From Phytophthora hibernalis (lineage: Eukaryota > Oomycota > Peronosporomycetes > Peronosporales > Peronosporaceae), in contig JAAKBF010000045.1 of NCBI GenBank assembly GCA_012656075.1, positions 310,001-374,000 on the forward strand: 64,000 bases of DNA, in the 5' to 3' direction. Below are positions 55,398 through 64,000 of this stretch, piece after piece. The position numbers and the translations under genes are program-made. Within the stretch, counting starts at the first letter, position 1. Each line of letters starts with the position of its first letter. The notes below the pieces were generated by a model. The model was not told the DNA's origin, ran no database searches, and saw only the letters and a list, made by a program, of their open reading frames with translations.

Positions 55398-56763
55398 TGA
55401 ATGAACAGGGATCTGACGACATGTTGACGACCAAGATCAAGTCGCTTATCCGTGAGTAGGGCGACACAAAGAAGACCCCACGGAGCAGCAGCCCATCGCC
55501 GCCAACGAACCGATCTGGTCGAAGTTCGGCGAGCACCTCGCGGCCAACACTTGATCCGACGGACTCGATATTCTGGACGACCTCGCCGCCGCGGTCATCG
55601 ACAACGACCCATACGCCGGTGACGCCCTCACGACCCAGGTGTCAATTCTTTCTCGGCCATCAAAGATGCAGGAGTCATCCGTTTTTACGAACGCTATGAA
55701 GCGGCCGAGTTCACCCACCAGCGCGTCCCTGAGCGCCGCTGGGAAAGACAAGTTGAAGAAGCACAAGGCTGCCAGCACGGTGACGCTCCTCGACTTCACG
55801 TTACCATCATATGTACCAGACCAGATGAGCAAAGATTTTGAGAAGATCTATCGTAGCGCTCAGGCTGGCGGGGAGACTCAGTGTCAGCGAGCGTATTCAT
55901 GGGCGGGCCAGCACCTCTGGTATGACCCAGAGACGTATCCCGAGTTCAATTTGGAGCAATGGCGGTTCTGGAACGTCTTCCGCCGCGCGTACTTCGAGTG
56001 GGGACTCAACGCCCGCTTTCGACGTCGCTCCAACAAGGCGGACCGTGGAAGCGCAAGCTAGCAGCCATCCGACCCGATTTCAGTTCATGAGCACATGTAT
56101 CGAAGCTTGGGGCTACTACAAGTTTTGAAGCCGCTCGAGAGTAGCGGTAACGGCGAGTTGATGTGGTGGGGCGGCATGCCAGGCAAGAATTCGCCAGCCG
56201 CGAAGGGGTTCAGTGGCCTTCCCATGATCGATTTGGGAATCCTGTTCGAAAAGGACTCACTTGTATATGAAGCGAGGATTGAGCGCGCAAAGAAGCCGTT
56301 CGGTCTTGACACTGGAAAGTACCCCTCCCGATTTATTAAAGAAAACTGACGCCATCAATCTCAGCAACAGTGCAGACCAGTGTTTGAACAATCAAGCGCT
56401 AGCAAGGGTCCGAAAGGATGTTCTGTCGAACTTTCCTCCTTGGTCACACTGGTCGGGTAGCGTCACATCCGGCCCATGGTACCGTTTGGTTATTCACGAC
56501 CATATCAATCGTTTCCTGAAATCGATCTCCAGCACGATCCGTCACCACGCTTACGTGGACCCTGTGATGGCACCACTCAAGCCGCATGAGTCCAAGAAGA
56601 GCGACTGGACGCCTCTCAAGAGATGGCTCTGCCTCCTGTTCCTGCGAAGACCAAGCCTAAAAAGAGAAAGATAAGACGAAAGCCGTCCAGCAGAAGATGG
56701 ACGACAGTCTTGATGCGGAGGACACCGAGCCGAGCGATAACGACGAATCGGACTCCGGGTAGC
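55398..56763 (+). pseudogene. unrecognised decayed protein-coding region with acidic C-terminus
   Basis: Begins with ATG 55398 (MNEQGSDDMLTTKIKSLIRE then TAG). Protein-like sequence continues in changing plus frames: an acidic segment (DGLDILDDLAAAVIDNDPYA), then NSFSAIKDAGVIRFYERYEA, then an aromatic-rich segment in 55639-56061 (RAYSWAGQHLWYDPETYPEF followed by NLEQWRFWNVFRRAYFEWGL). Further pieces lie at 56095-56349 and 56261-56674, and a Lys-rich then Asp/Glu-rich end (DDSLDAEDTEPSDNDESDSG) stops at TAG near 56761. The consistent strand and composition argue for one gene broken by several frameshifts and stops. I do not recognise the family; it could be a single-copy gene relic or the non-enzymatic ORF of a mobile element. 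Confidence 0.4.
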
Positions 56764-57427
56764 CGACTGGTAGCGGATCCGGGACCACACAGATAATTTA
56801 AAGAGTAGTTGCAAGATGGGGTGACGCGATTCTGCTTGTGGCGGGACTGCAGATCGACGACAAGCGATATAAGTATCTAGTGTACACCGCGGACTCTACC
56901 GAAGATGATCCGAAACAGATTCCCAACAGAGCGATGTGAAATGATCGGTCTCGGCAACCCAAGCAGTACATGTACTACAAAGTGAGTACCTGTTTCGACC
57001 GTGGCCGTAATTTCCGGGTGTACTCGCATAGAAGAACAGGAGTGCTCACCCGCTGTATCTATCAACCCACTGCCCAAGACAACCGAAGATGCTGCTGCTG
57101 GATCAACATGACGGGACTCCTCCTCCCGATTTCCGCAATCCACCCGGCCTCGTTGAGCGAGCCAAGACAGAGTTGAAATCACTCTGCTTTGGGAACAACA
57201 GAAAATTGGTAGCATTCGTGCACGCGCTGAGCGCGAAGCCCCCAATCCTATTCTGTGACACAAAGCATCGAAAAGGGCAGAAACGAACGAGGAATTCTCG
57301 ATAGTGAACTGGCGACACGCCCGAACAGTGTGTGTTCTGGGTCCACAACTCGGGCTAGGATAACGTAGGATCGACTTCAAAGCGCAGAAGAGTCCATGCA
57401 TGAACATTTGGGGAAAAGGGTCTGTCG
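56764..57427. other. no recognisable gene
   Basis: Only overlapping chance frames on both strands; the longest (minus, 56877-57437) has no domain-like features. Confidence 0.35.
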
Positions 57428-58244
57428 TCATACGCAATGTCCATGTTGTCTTCTAGGTCGCTCGTTATCTATGTCAAAAGCGTTAATCATATTCAGTTTT
57501 ATTTTCTCATCTCTCGTAGTAGCGAGCTCTGATTCCTGATTGTCGCTCAAACTGACGTCGGTGGAGTCCGTCTTCATGGACGTTTTCAGCTTTGCTAGAT
57601 TGAAAGGATCGTGGCGTGATCGCTGGGTCGCCAACTTCGACAGCAGCACAGAGATGTGCCCTTCCGCCAGCGTTCCCATTAGTGGAGAAATCGTAGGCGG
57701 TCTGCAGCACCTGCGTGATCAGCTCTCTCGAGTTGACCGATGTTAATAATTCTGGGAGGGTCGGAAGCTCGATGGGGTCTTTGGCCGCGCGCCGTCGAAC
57801 TTATCTTGCACAAACAAGATCAAATCAGGTCCGGATGTGCGCAGAGCTGTCCATCGACAGTTTCTTCGCGTACCTGTAGTGCGAGTGAGGCGTTTGCACG
57901 CACGACCCCACGCGAGGTCGGTCGTCCGCCTAGATGAACATATTTTCCAGCCTAGCAGGGCGTACAGCTTCGCCAAACTAGACAGCAACGACTCGAGCTG
58001 CACTGGATCGACTCGGGCTGTCATCGTTGTCGGAACATATGAGTCGGAAAGTTAGCTGCACGACGGCGGCTTCATAATGGCCCGCACCGTATCTAGAATG
58101 CTCGCTGTAATCGCTCGGCGGCGCGAAATTCTGGTAGTACGAGCTGCCCCCTTTCAACTTCAACCGCGCATGCGTGGCCCCGCTGTGCTGAACTACGTAG
58201 AACACATATTCAATTATACCGTCGAGGATAGCTGCCGTCAACAA
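57428..58244 (-). pseudogene. unrecognised decayed minus-strand coding region
   Basis: Minus-strand peptides read as one protein across frame changes. From 58244 they run MLTAAILDGIIEYVFYVVQH, then ARLKLKGGSSYYQNFAPPSD, then VQLESLLSSLAKLYALLGWK, then LILFVQDKFDGARPK, then a Pro-Glu-Leu run, then LITQVLQTAYDFSTNG, then TLAEGHISVLLSKLATQRSR, ending near 57428. The composition is protein-like and all pieces lie in one strand and order, but several frameshifts and stops interrupt it. No family is recognised. Confidence 0.35.
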
Positions 58245-59951
58245 TTTTTCGCTTTACCGTTGACGCGATCAAAACCCAAAATGAAGAGGATGAGCGCCTG
58301 TTCAGGGTTCACGAATGTTCCCCTAATCAGTAAAAATGACATACCGACTGGTGGTCAATTCGGTCGGTCGAGACCTAGTCTACATGACCGATGTGACAAA
58401 GGCATTACTACTCGTGGCTCATCAGGGTAACAACGTCTAATTGTTTGTAACCTCAACCTAATAGTTTTTTTCACTATTCACTCCTGATTGAGCCGTGTAA
58501 TGCGACGACATAGCGAGTGAGGTACGTTGCGTTAAGTTATTTCCTAAACTTGCGCCATCTGTTAATCTGCGTGTTTGCCAAATAGCTTTTGGAACTGCAG
58601 ATATCTCTATTCCGTCACGAGTTTCTGATCTCAACGTTGGTTTCACAGTCGAGTAAACACCGACACAGAATTCGTATGCAGGGGTTCGGATCAGTTGATG
58701 ATACTCGTTGGTATTCGGATACAGTGTCGCTCAATATTTTTATCAAGATCAGGTGATCCTGATCAAACCTGAAATTGAACACGTATCAATATCAACGATA
58801 AATGCACATGCCTTGATCCCCAGTGATCCTGGATCTGATACTTTTAGAACATATCGGGAATAATAATACCTAATATACACGAAAACAGATAAGCGGTTCG
58901 TATCAAATGCACGTATCTTTAGTGTCAACGGATACTCATACAGAATCAGAATCACATGATATTGGCTTAGCATATTTTGCCGGGTGGATCAGTATCAATG
59001 ATACGACACAATGTGCCGTTGATCCGAGCCCCTGTTCATACGTGGTTAAAACTGTCGACTCGTTTTCACCTGAGTAACGGTCATTCCTTCGGGTAGGCGA
59101 TACGCTCACCAAGTGGAAGAAGCAAGGAGCCACATTATGGGCATGGAATACCTGGAATCAGGATGCCCTGGCGTTCATGAACCACCAACATTTCTGGCCT
59201 ATTAATTATCACTTATTTCCCGCACTCTTCTCTTTTAGATAAGGATAAAAAGAGATCAATTAGAGTGTCGCTATTGATAGCACGCTTTAGACGCGTTGAT
59301 ATCGATAAATTCGGCTTTTATCGCATTTACAAACGCGGAACCGAATCCGAACCGAGATCAATCTCCTCCACCGCAAAGACGCAGGACATCGATAGCAATC
59401 ATTTCTTCGACATCGCCACGCGCGGTACATACACCTGCTGTCGTCTCTTATCACGCGGTTGCCCACCGCGACGTGCTGCACAAATCGGGGTTAAACAAGC
59501 GGATGGGCGTGTCCGCTGCGTGGTACCCGCCGCCATGGATGATCCCAGTCCGGTTGTTTCCAGCAACCCGATGAGCAGCACGAATCTGAAGAGCAGAAGC
59601 ACGATATCGAAGTGAACCAGCAGAAACGCGAAGTGAGGCAGCCATAACTGGTGTTCCGAAAAATACTGGTTTTATATCAAGACAGGGTTGGTTAAGTTTG
59701 ACCTGGGGTGGACGGACAATGAGTTTTGCGTTTACGAAGCCCTAACGGACTACTCGTTTTACTATGCAATAACAATTTTGACATGCTTTAAGTCACCCAT
59801 TTTGTCCGGGTGACGGTGGTCATTGACCATGCTAAAGTTTCGACAATCCGTACCCGATCTCGATCAATCATTCAGACTTTCTGCCATGTAGGCATCCTCG
59901 GTTTTGCGGCTTCTTCTCATTTTTCAATCTTCCGCAACTCGCTCAACTGAC
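58245..59951. other. non-coding, palindrome-rich region upstream of the hAT relic
   Basis: No gene is supported. 58680-59040 is AT-rich with many GATC/TATC words, including the hairpin GATCAGG-TGAT-CCTGATC (58747-58764). A frame at about 59296-59574 and a short coiled-coil-like end (EQKHDIEVNQQKREVRQP, about 59585-59645) may be coding debris. GTCACCC/GGGTGAC pair around 59791-59815. Confidence 0.35.
59916..59935 (+). promoter_or_regulatory. Inr/FPR-like core promoter of the hAT transposase
   Basis: CTCATTTTTCAATCTTCC matches the oomycete initiator pattern (TCATTYY followed by a CA-T-rich pyrimidine block). It lies about 30 nt upstream of ATG 59952, which it supports as the start rather than an upstream in-frame codon at 59904. 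Confidence 0.45.
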
Positions 59952-61524
59952 ATGAGCTCAGCTCACGATCTCGCCATGATCGACCCCGCCGCAGCCAGCA
60001 CCGTAGATCCAGCTGCCACAACCACCACCCCAATCCCCTCTCTTCCAACTGCTGGACGAAGCCGAAGTCAGCTTGGGGACATCATGGACGTCGACGGGAA
60101 GGACGTCTATGCTTTTCAACACGCTCAACGTGAGTACAGCCAGATCTATGTACCAGTTTCCCGCAAAGCTTGCGCCGCCTATGACCGATGCACCAAGCGC
60201 CTGTCTTCCTACAAGACCACGGACATCTATCAGCCTAAGATGAACGCATCGGTGCTTAAAACGTTTCAGGAGCGCTTTGTGTGGTGGATGTACACAACCG
60301 GGATGTCGTTCTGCAAAGCAGACCACCTCTCTGTGCTTGAAGCTCTTCAAGTTCTGAACCCTGGTATCTGCATGCCATCTGCACACCAGTTGGCGAACGG
60401 TTTCTCGACCTATCCTACGATAAGTCAACCCATCGGCTTATCGTGAGCCTATGCGGACGTGACGTAACGTTGGAACTGACGGGTGGACTGACATAAATGG
60501 GATGGCGATGATCAACTATGTTGCTGTGTCTGGAGCGCTCACTTTCTTTTTAGTCCGTTTACACGGGAAGCGAAAGTCACACCACAACCCTTTTACAGCA
60601 CGTGTTGAACAAGTTAAACGGATCAACTTATTAGGCGCCATCACAGACAACACCGCCGGAAACAAGGCAATGTGGGAGGAGATGCCGACCGAGAACCCAC
60701 CAATGTTTTTCAATGGCTCTGTTTGTTACGCATGACACCTCATGTCCAAAGACCGGATCAGACGGTTGACTTGACTATACACACTGCAAAACGGCTGCAA
60801 AGAACTCGGCGTGTTCTTCAAGCGCAGTCACAAGTTGCGTTCTTTCTTCTCCTAAAGCTCAAGGAGAAGAAGCTCCGGGCACTCGTTCTTCCCGGCATCA
60901 CCAGATGGGACTTGCTAGTTTGTCTAACAGCTTTCTTGCGACTGAAGCTATCCTGTTCTCTATGGCCTCTGTTCGTGACTTCTTAAGTGTGAAAACGAAG
61001 AAGCAGCGCCAGAAGCGGAAATCAGTCTTCAACTTGGTCACTGGGAGCTACTTTGTGTCTCTGCTCAAGAAAGACGAGTCCTTGTTAAGGGTTGCTTCCA
61101 AGCATCTCGGCAAGTTTTAGAAGGACAGTACTATAATCTCGGAGGTGTACAAAACGTTTGTTTACCTGCCGATCGTGTTTGAGGGAACACGCCTGACCCC
61201 GAGAGCTGAAACCTGTGAAGGACATCATGAGTGAGCGATGTGATTTTGTCTACGGAGACGCACACGAGCTCGCATCATTCATCGAGCTACGTTTTGTGCA
61301 TCACAGACGTCGGTGGGATCGTTCTTGGCGATTTTTCTACTGTGCCGGCTCTACCTCTGCCACTGGGGAGGAACTACTCCACCCCCTCTTTCATCCAGTC
61401 CCAATTGCGCAACCGATTGGGTCTTGTACATATCATTTTCAACTCGAAATATGTGAGCGGCGACCAGGTGGAAGAAGACACACACCTTCAAGACTTGCTT
61501 ATCAACATGGACGATGATGAATGA
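59952..61524 (+). pseudogene. hAT-superfamily transposase, multiply frameshifted
   Basis: Starts MSSAHDLAMIDPAAAS with a Thr/Pro-rich leader. The core begins with YVPVSRKACAAYDRCTKRLS, FQERFVWWMYTTGMSFCKAD and VLEALQVLNPGICMPSAHQL. A different frame then gives GWTDINGMAMINYVAVSGAL and LLGAITDNTAGNKAMWEEM, the hAT catalytic-core neighbourhood. Later pieces are ALVLPGITRWDLL, FLSVKTKKQRQKRKSVFNLV and the C-terminal dimerisation-region signature SFIQSQLRNRLGLV, ending at TGA 61522-61524. At least five frameshifts or stops make it non-functional. Element ends (TIRs, 8-bp duplication) were not found. Confidence 0.75.
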
Positions 61525-62759
61525 AGAAGTGGGGCAACATCAGTATGTGGACTACGTTTACTATAGGTAGACTACGAGTAGATACTGATTCGATTAGATG
61601 TTGCTATCTAAGTGAATGGAAATCCACGGGTGTATGTCGTGAGCAGCTCGCTTCCGGTTTTCAGCTTCTTGGGTACCAACGTAGATTTGGTGTTTGAGCC
61701 TCCGTTTCTGATTAGTTCGCAGTTCTTACGCTTCTTGGGTGACGCTCGCGTTCTCAATTCACGAAGCTTGTGAGACCTTCACTATATATTGGCTCCTTAG
61801 TTCCGTTGATGAAGCCACTATCAACAGCAATCGTGTGCGTCTTCTCGCTCGGTGCCTACTTTTGGCGAATCTTCATCTGTACGACGTTAAGATATCACCA
61901 GGTTCCAAGTTTACTGGGGCAAACATTCCGCTGCCAGCACCATAAAATTTGAACTGCCAATACTGCATGAGACACGACGGACTCCGACAACGTCAGCTTC
62001 ATCTGCAGTAAGAACCTCGCGTCTCTTCAGGGGTTTTCATCTTCGTTCGGTGTCGGGCGTTGTAGATGCACTGATTGGCGCCTTTCGTCTTAGCTGAGAC
62101 GCGCGTGCTCTTTGTTAAGATTGGGACGCCGTCTGCGCACTTACCGAGGCGGCAGAGGCTGTTCAGCATGCACTCGGCGTACTTATTGCCGCAGGTCGGG
62201 CAACAAAAGACTACATCCGATGCACTAAGAAAGGCCTCCATGTCGTCAGCATCCTGCGTGAGGTCAAAAGTGGAAAACGACTCTTCGCAATCTATTCTTA
62301 GCTACCAATAAGATCTTGCTATTGCGACCCTTCGCCAGATATGAATTTCGACCAATTTAAATGTCATACCAAAGCGGGTTTCTGCCAATAGAAGGATAGG
62401 TATTCCGATAGGTGGGCCGGGTGTTTTTTAAAATTTAAATCCCATTAATCTTACCCCACTTTTGCGTGGTGAACCACTCCCTCATTAAACCAAATAGATT
62501 AATCGCCCAAAACGCTTGTTATAGAGACGCTATTGGTGAATATAAAAGCGCTAGGACTCTAATTGGTAGGAAACGACGCCCCAGTTGTCTGCTGTTTGAA
62601 TGGTGCCAAGATCGACCACAAATTGGCGCAGGACTATCCATTTGAGAGGTCCATGACAGCTGGACGGGGTGGGCTTTGCTTCACTTTAATTTTAGATTTC
62701 GCCCACCCCAAGATGCAAGTCCCAGCACCATACCCACCTCGTCTGTCACGCTCCAGCAA
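61525..62759. other. intergenic, including a small Cys-rich minus-strand frame
   Basis: Mostly non-coding. A minus frame at 61999-62241 has a zinc-ribbon-like spacing (CCPTCGNKYAEC...CRLGKC) but is only 80 codons and has no other support; it may be debris of a transposon DNA-binding domain. 62420-62550 is AT-rich. Confidence 0.3.
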
Positions 62760-63940
62760 ACGACCCGTGTCCGTCGCGTCAAGAACACCACGCTGTTGGA
62801 GCGCCAACGCGTCATCACCAGCCTCCTTCATCTTGCCTCGGACGGCGTCTTATCCGCTGGTGCTCTCAGTGCTGTAGCTGCCGCCAACTGCATCCATACC
62901 AGCACAGTGTCGCGATTGTGGAGACGCGCCAAGGAAGAGGCTGAGCCGACAGCGCTCGCTGTTGCGTATGGATCTAACCGGTCGCCCCCTGATGATCCCT
63001 CGAAAGAGCTTCAGCGACTTCGCGGGATTCCGGTGGCAGTTCGCAGCACTACCCTCTCGGCTGCGTCGTCCTGTGGCATTCCCCAACTACCGTTCACCGT
63101 CGCATTATGGCGGGCGAGTCACTAGCGTCGTGAAGCCATTGCTGACGGAGAACCGACGTACACGCTTTGTTCGTTTTCGTGCTCAACACCGTGCACGTCG
63201 ACGAAAAAATATTTTTGTCACGGAACCAACCCATCGGTTTCTACTTCTTCGAGGAAAGATTTCGCCCACTCCGAGTGAAACGCAAGCGTTACATCATACA
63301 AATGATGGTTCTCGCGGCTGTCGCGCGACCTCGATTCGATGGCCACACGCAACAGCGTTTTGACGGGAAGCTGTGCGTGGACCTTCGTCAAGCAAGTACC
63401 TGCTCAGCGATCAAGTCGCCACGGCCCAGCCGGAACAATGGAGACAAAGGCGATTACGGTGACAATAGAGAAAAACCGGTGCATACTGTCCCACCTGCGA
63501 TCTGTGAACACTGTCCCGCAAACACCGAGACAATCGTTGTTCAACAAGATAATTTTCCTGCACATATCAAGCCAAACGACCCCTGCTTTCTCGAAGCTTC
63601 CGCTCGGTGTGACAGGCAGGTAGAACTTCGATGTCAACCCCCGAACAGTTCCGGTCTTAATGTCTGGGACTGTTCACGGCCATCCAAGCCCTCCAGTGAT
63701 AGAAGAGTACTAGGACGTTGGACGAGCTCATTGCAGCTATAACTGACTCGTATTGGGAGCTCCCGCCCGAAACAATCAACGCTGTCTTCCTCAGCCTACA
63801 GGGAACTATGGACCAATGCATCATTCAGCGGGGTGACAGCGACTTTAAACTGTGACATACGAGGAAGTCGCAGCTCGAGCGAGAGGGAAGACTCCCTTGT
63901 CGATCCGCTGCTCTGATGAAGCAGCAGAATATTTTCCGAA
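62760..63940 (+). pseudogene. mariner-like transposase of plant-type DD39D, frameshifted
   Basis: An N-terminal HTH (TLLERQRVITSLLHLASDGV ... LSAVAAANCIHTSTVSRLWR) lies in one frame. The catalytic part is mainly in the frame of 63167-63742: Asp 1 in TVHVDEK (63200-63202), Asp 2 in VQQDNFPAH (63548-63550) and Asp 3 in NVWDC (63668-63670). Asp 2 and Asp 3 are in the same frame with 39 residues between them, the DD39D spacing of plant mariner-like elements, and are preceded by LRCQPPNS. A middle segment (FVKQVPAQRSSRHGPAGTME) and the end (LDELIAAITDSYWELPPETI, then NAVFLSLQGTMDQC) lie in other frames, so several indels are present. The start codon and TIRs could not be placed. Confidence 0.75.
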
Positions 63941-64000
63941 CCATCTGTTTTGTAGGGGTCTCCCAAATAAAATCAAGACAATGCTTGTTGTCATTGTTTT
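63941..64000. other. AT-rich window end
   Basis: Contains a short inverted repeat, GACAATGCTTGTTGTC (about 63978-63993); otherwise nothing recognisable. Confidence 0.3.

Noticed and set aside
56877..57437. 186-codon minus-strand open frame
   Set aside because: No domain, low-complexity Ser/Arg/Cys composition, and no recognisable neighbour context. Kept only as unsupported sequence.

Overview
The window looks like nuclear DNA of an oomycete, most likely Phytophthora or a close relative. The evidence is short GT-AG introns (about 60-80 nt), a short-leader Inr-type core promoter (GCTCATTCC followed by a T-rich/C tract), an LRR receptor with a tyrosine-kinase-like domain, an NCS1 purine-cytosine permease, and decayed Harbinger, hAT and plant-type mariner DNA transposons. 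Species cannot be fixed from the sequence alone. I see no bacterial operons, rRNA or CRISPR.

Layout. 1-725 (+): the 3' end of a UBAC2-like rhomboid pseudoprotease ending in a UBA domain (three exons visible, 5' end outside the window). 885-3808: an LRR receptor kinase gene broken by a local inversion. The ectodomain, membrane segment and N-lobe lie on the minus strand (885-3119), while the C-lobe lies head-to-head on the plus strand (about 3182-3808). Both halves carry nonsense or frameshift lesions. 4688-6241 (-): an intact purine/cytosine permease with an oomycete Inr just upstream. 6842-6882: a very strong hairpin. 7161-9816: a PIF/Harbinger element with terminal inverted repeats, a 3-bp AAT flanking repeat, a broken transposase and a broken Myb/SANT-like second ORF.

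The dominant feature is 10050-53739, about 43.7 kb or 68% of the window. It is a head-to-tail tandem array of about 85.5 units of about 512 bp, each carrying one tRNA-Ala(UGC) gene on the plus strand. Seventy of the 85 copies are canonical, with the G3:U70 alanine identity pair, intact A and B boxes and a perfect cloverleaf. Copies 1-63 are almost identical, differing mainly at two homopolymer tracts upstream of the tRNA. Copies 64-85 become progressively diverged, and 15 of those 22 tRNAs have lost the D-loop G19 or have arm indels. The consensus unit has no TTTT on the sense strand, so no standard Pol III terminator separates units. Just past the array, at 53792-53911, lies a diverged inverted unit remnant from which the tRNA is deleted. 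This is the most unusual system here; the closest known analogue I can name is the tandem tRNA arrays of Entamoeba.

53740-64000 is gene-poor and degenerate. It holds two unrecognised decayed coding regions (about 55398-56763 on plus, about 57428-58244 on minus), a palindrome-rich non-coding stretch, a frameshifted hAT transposase (59952-61524) and a frameshifted DD39D mariner-like transposase (about 62760-63940). The long open frames inside the array are by-products of the repeat and are not annotated as genes.
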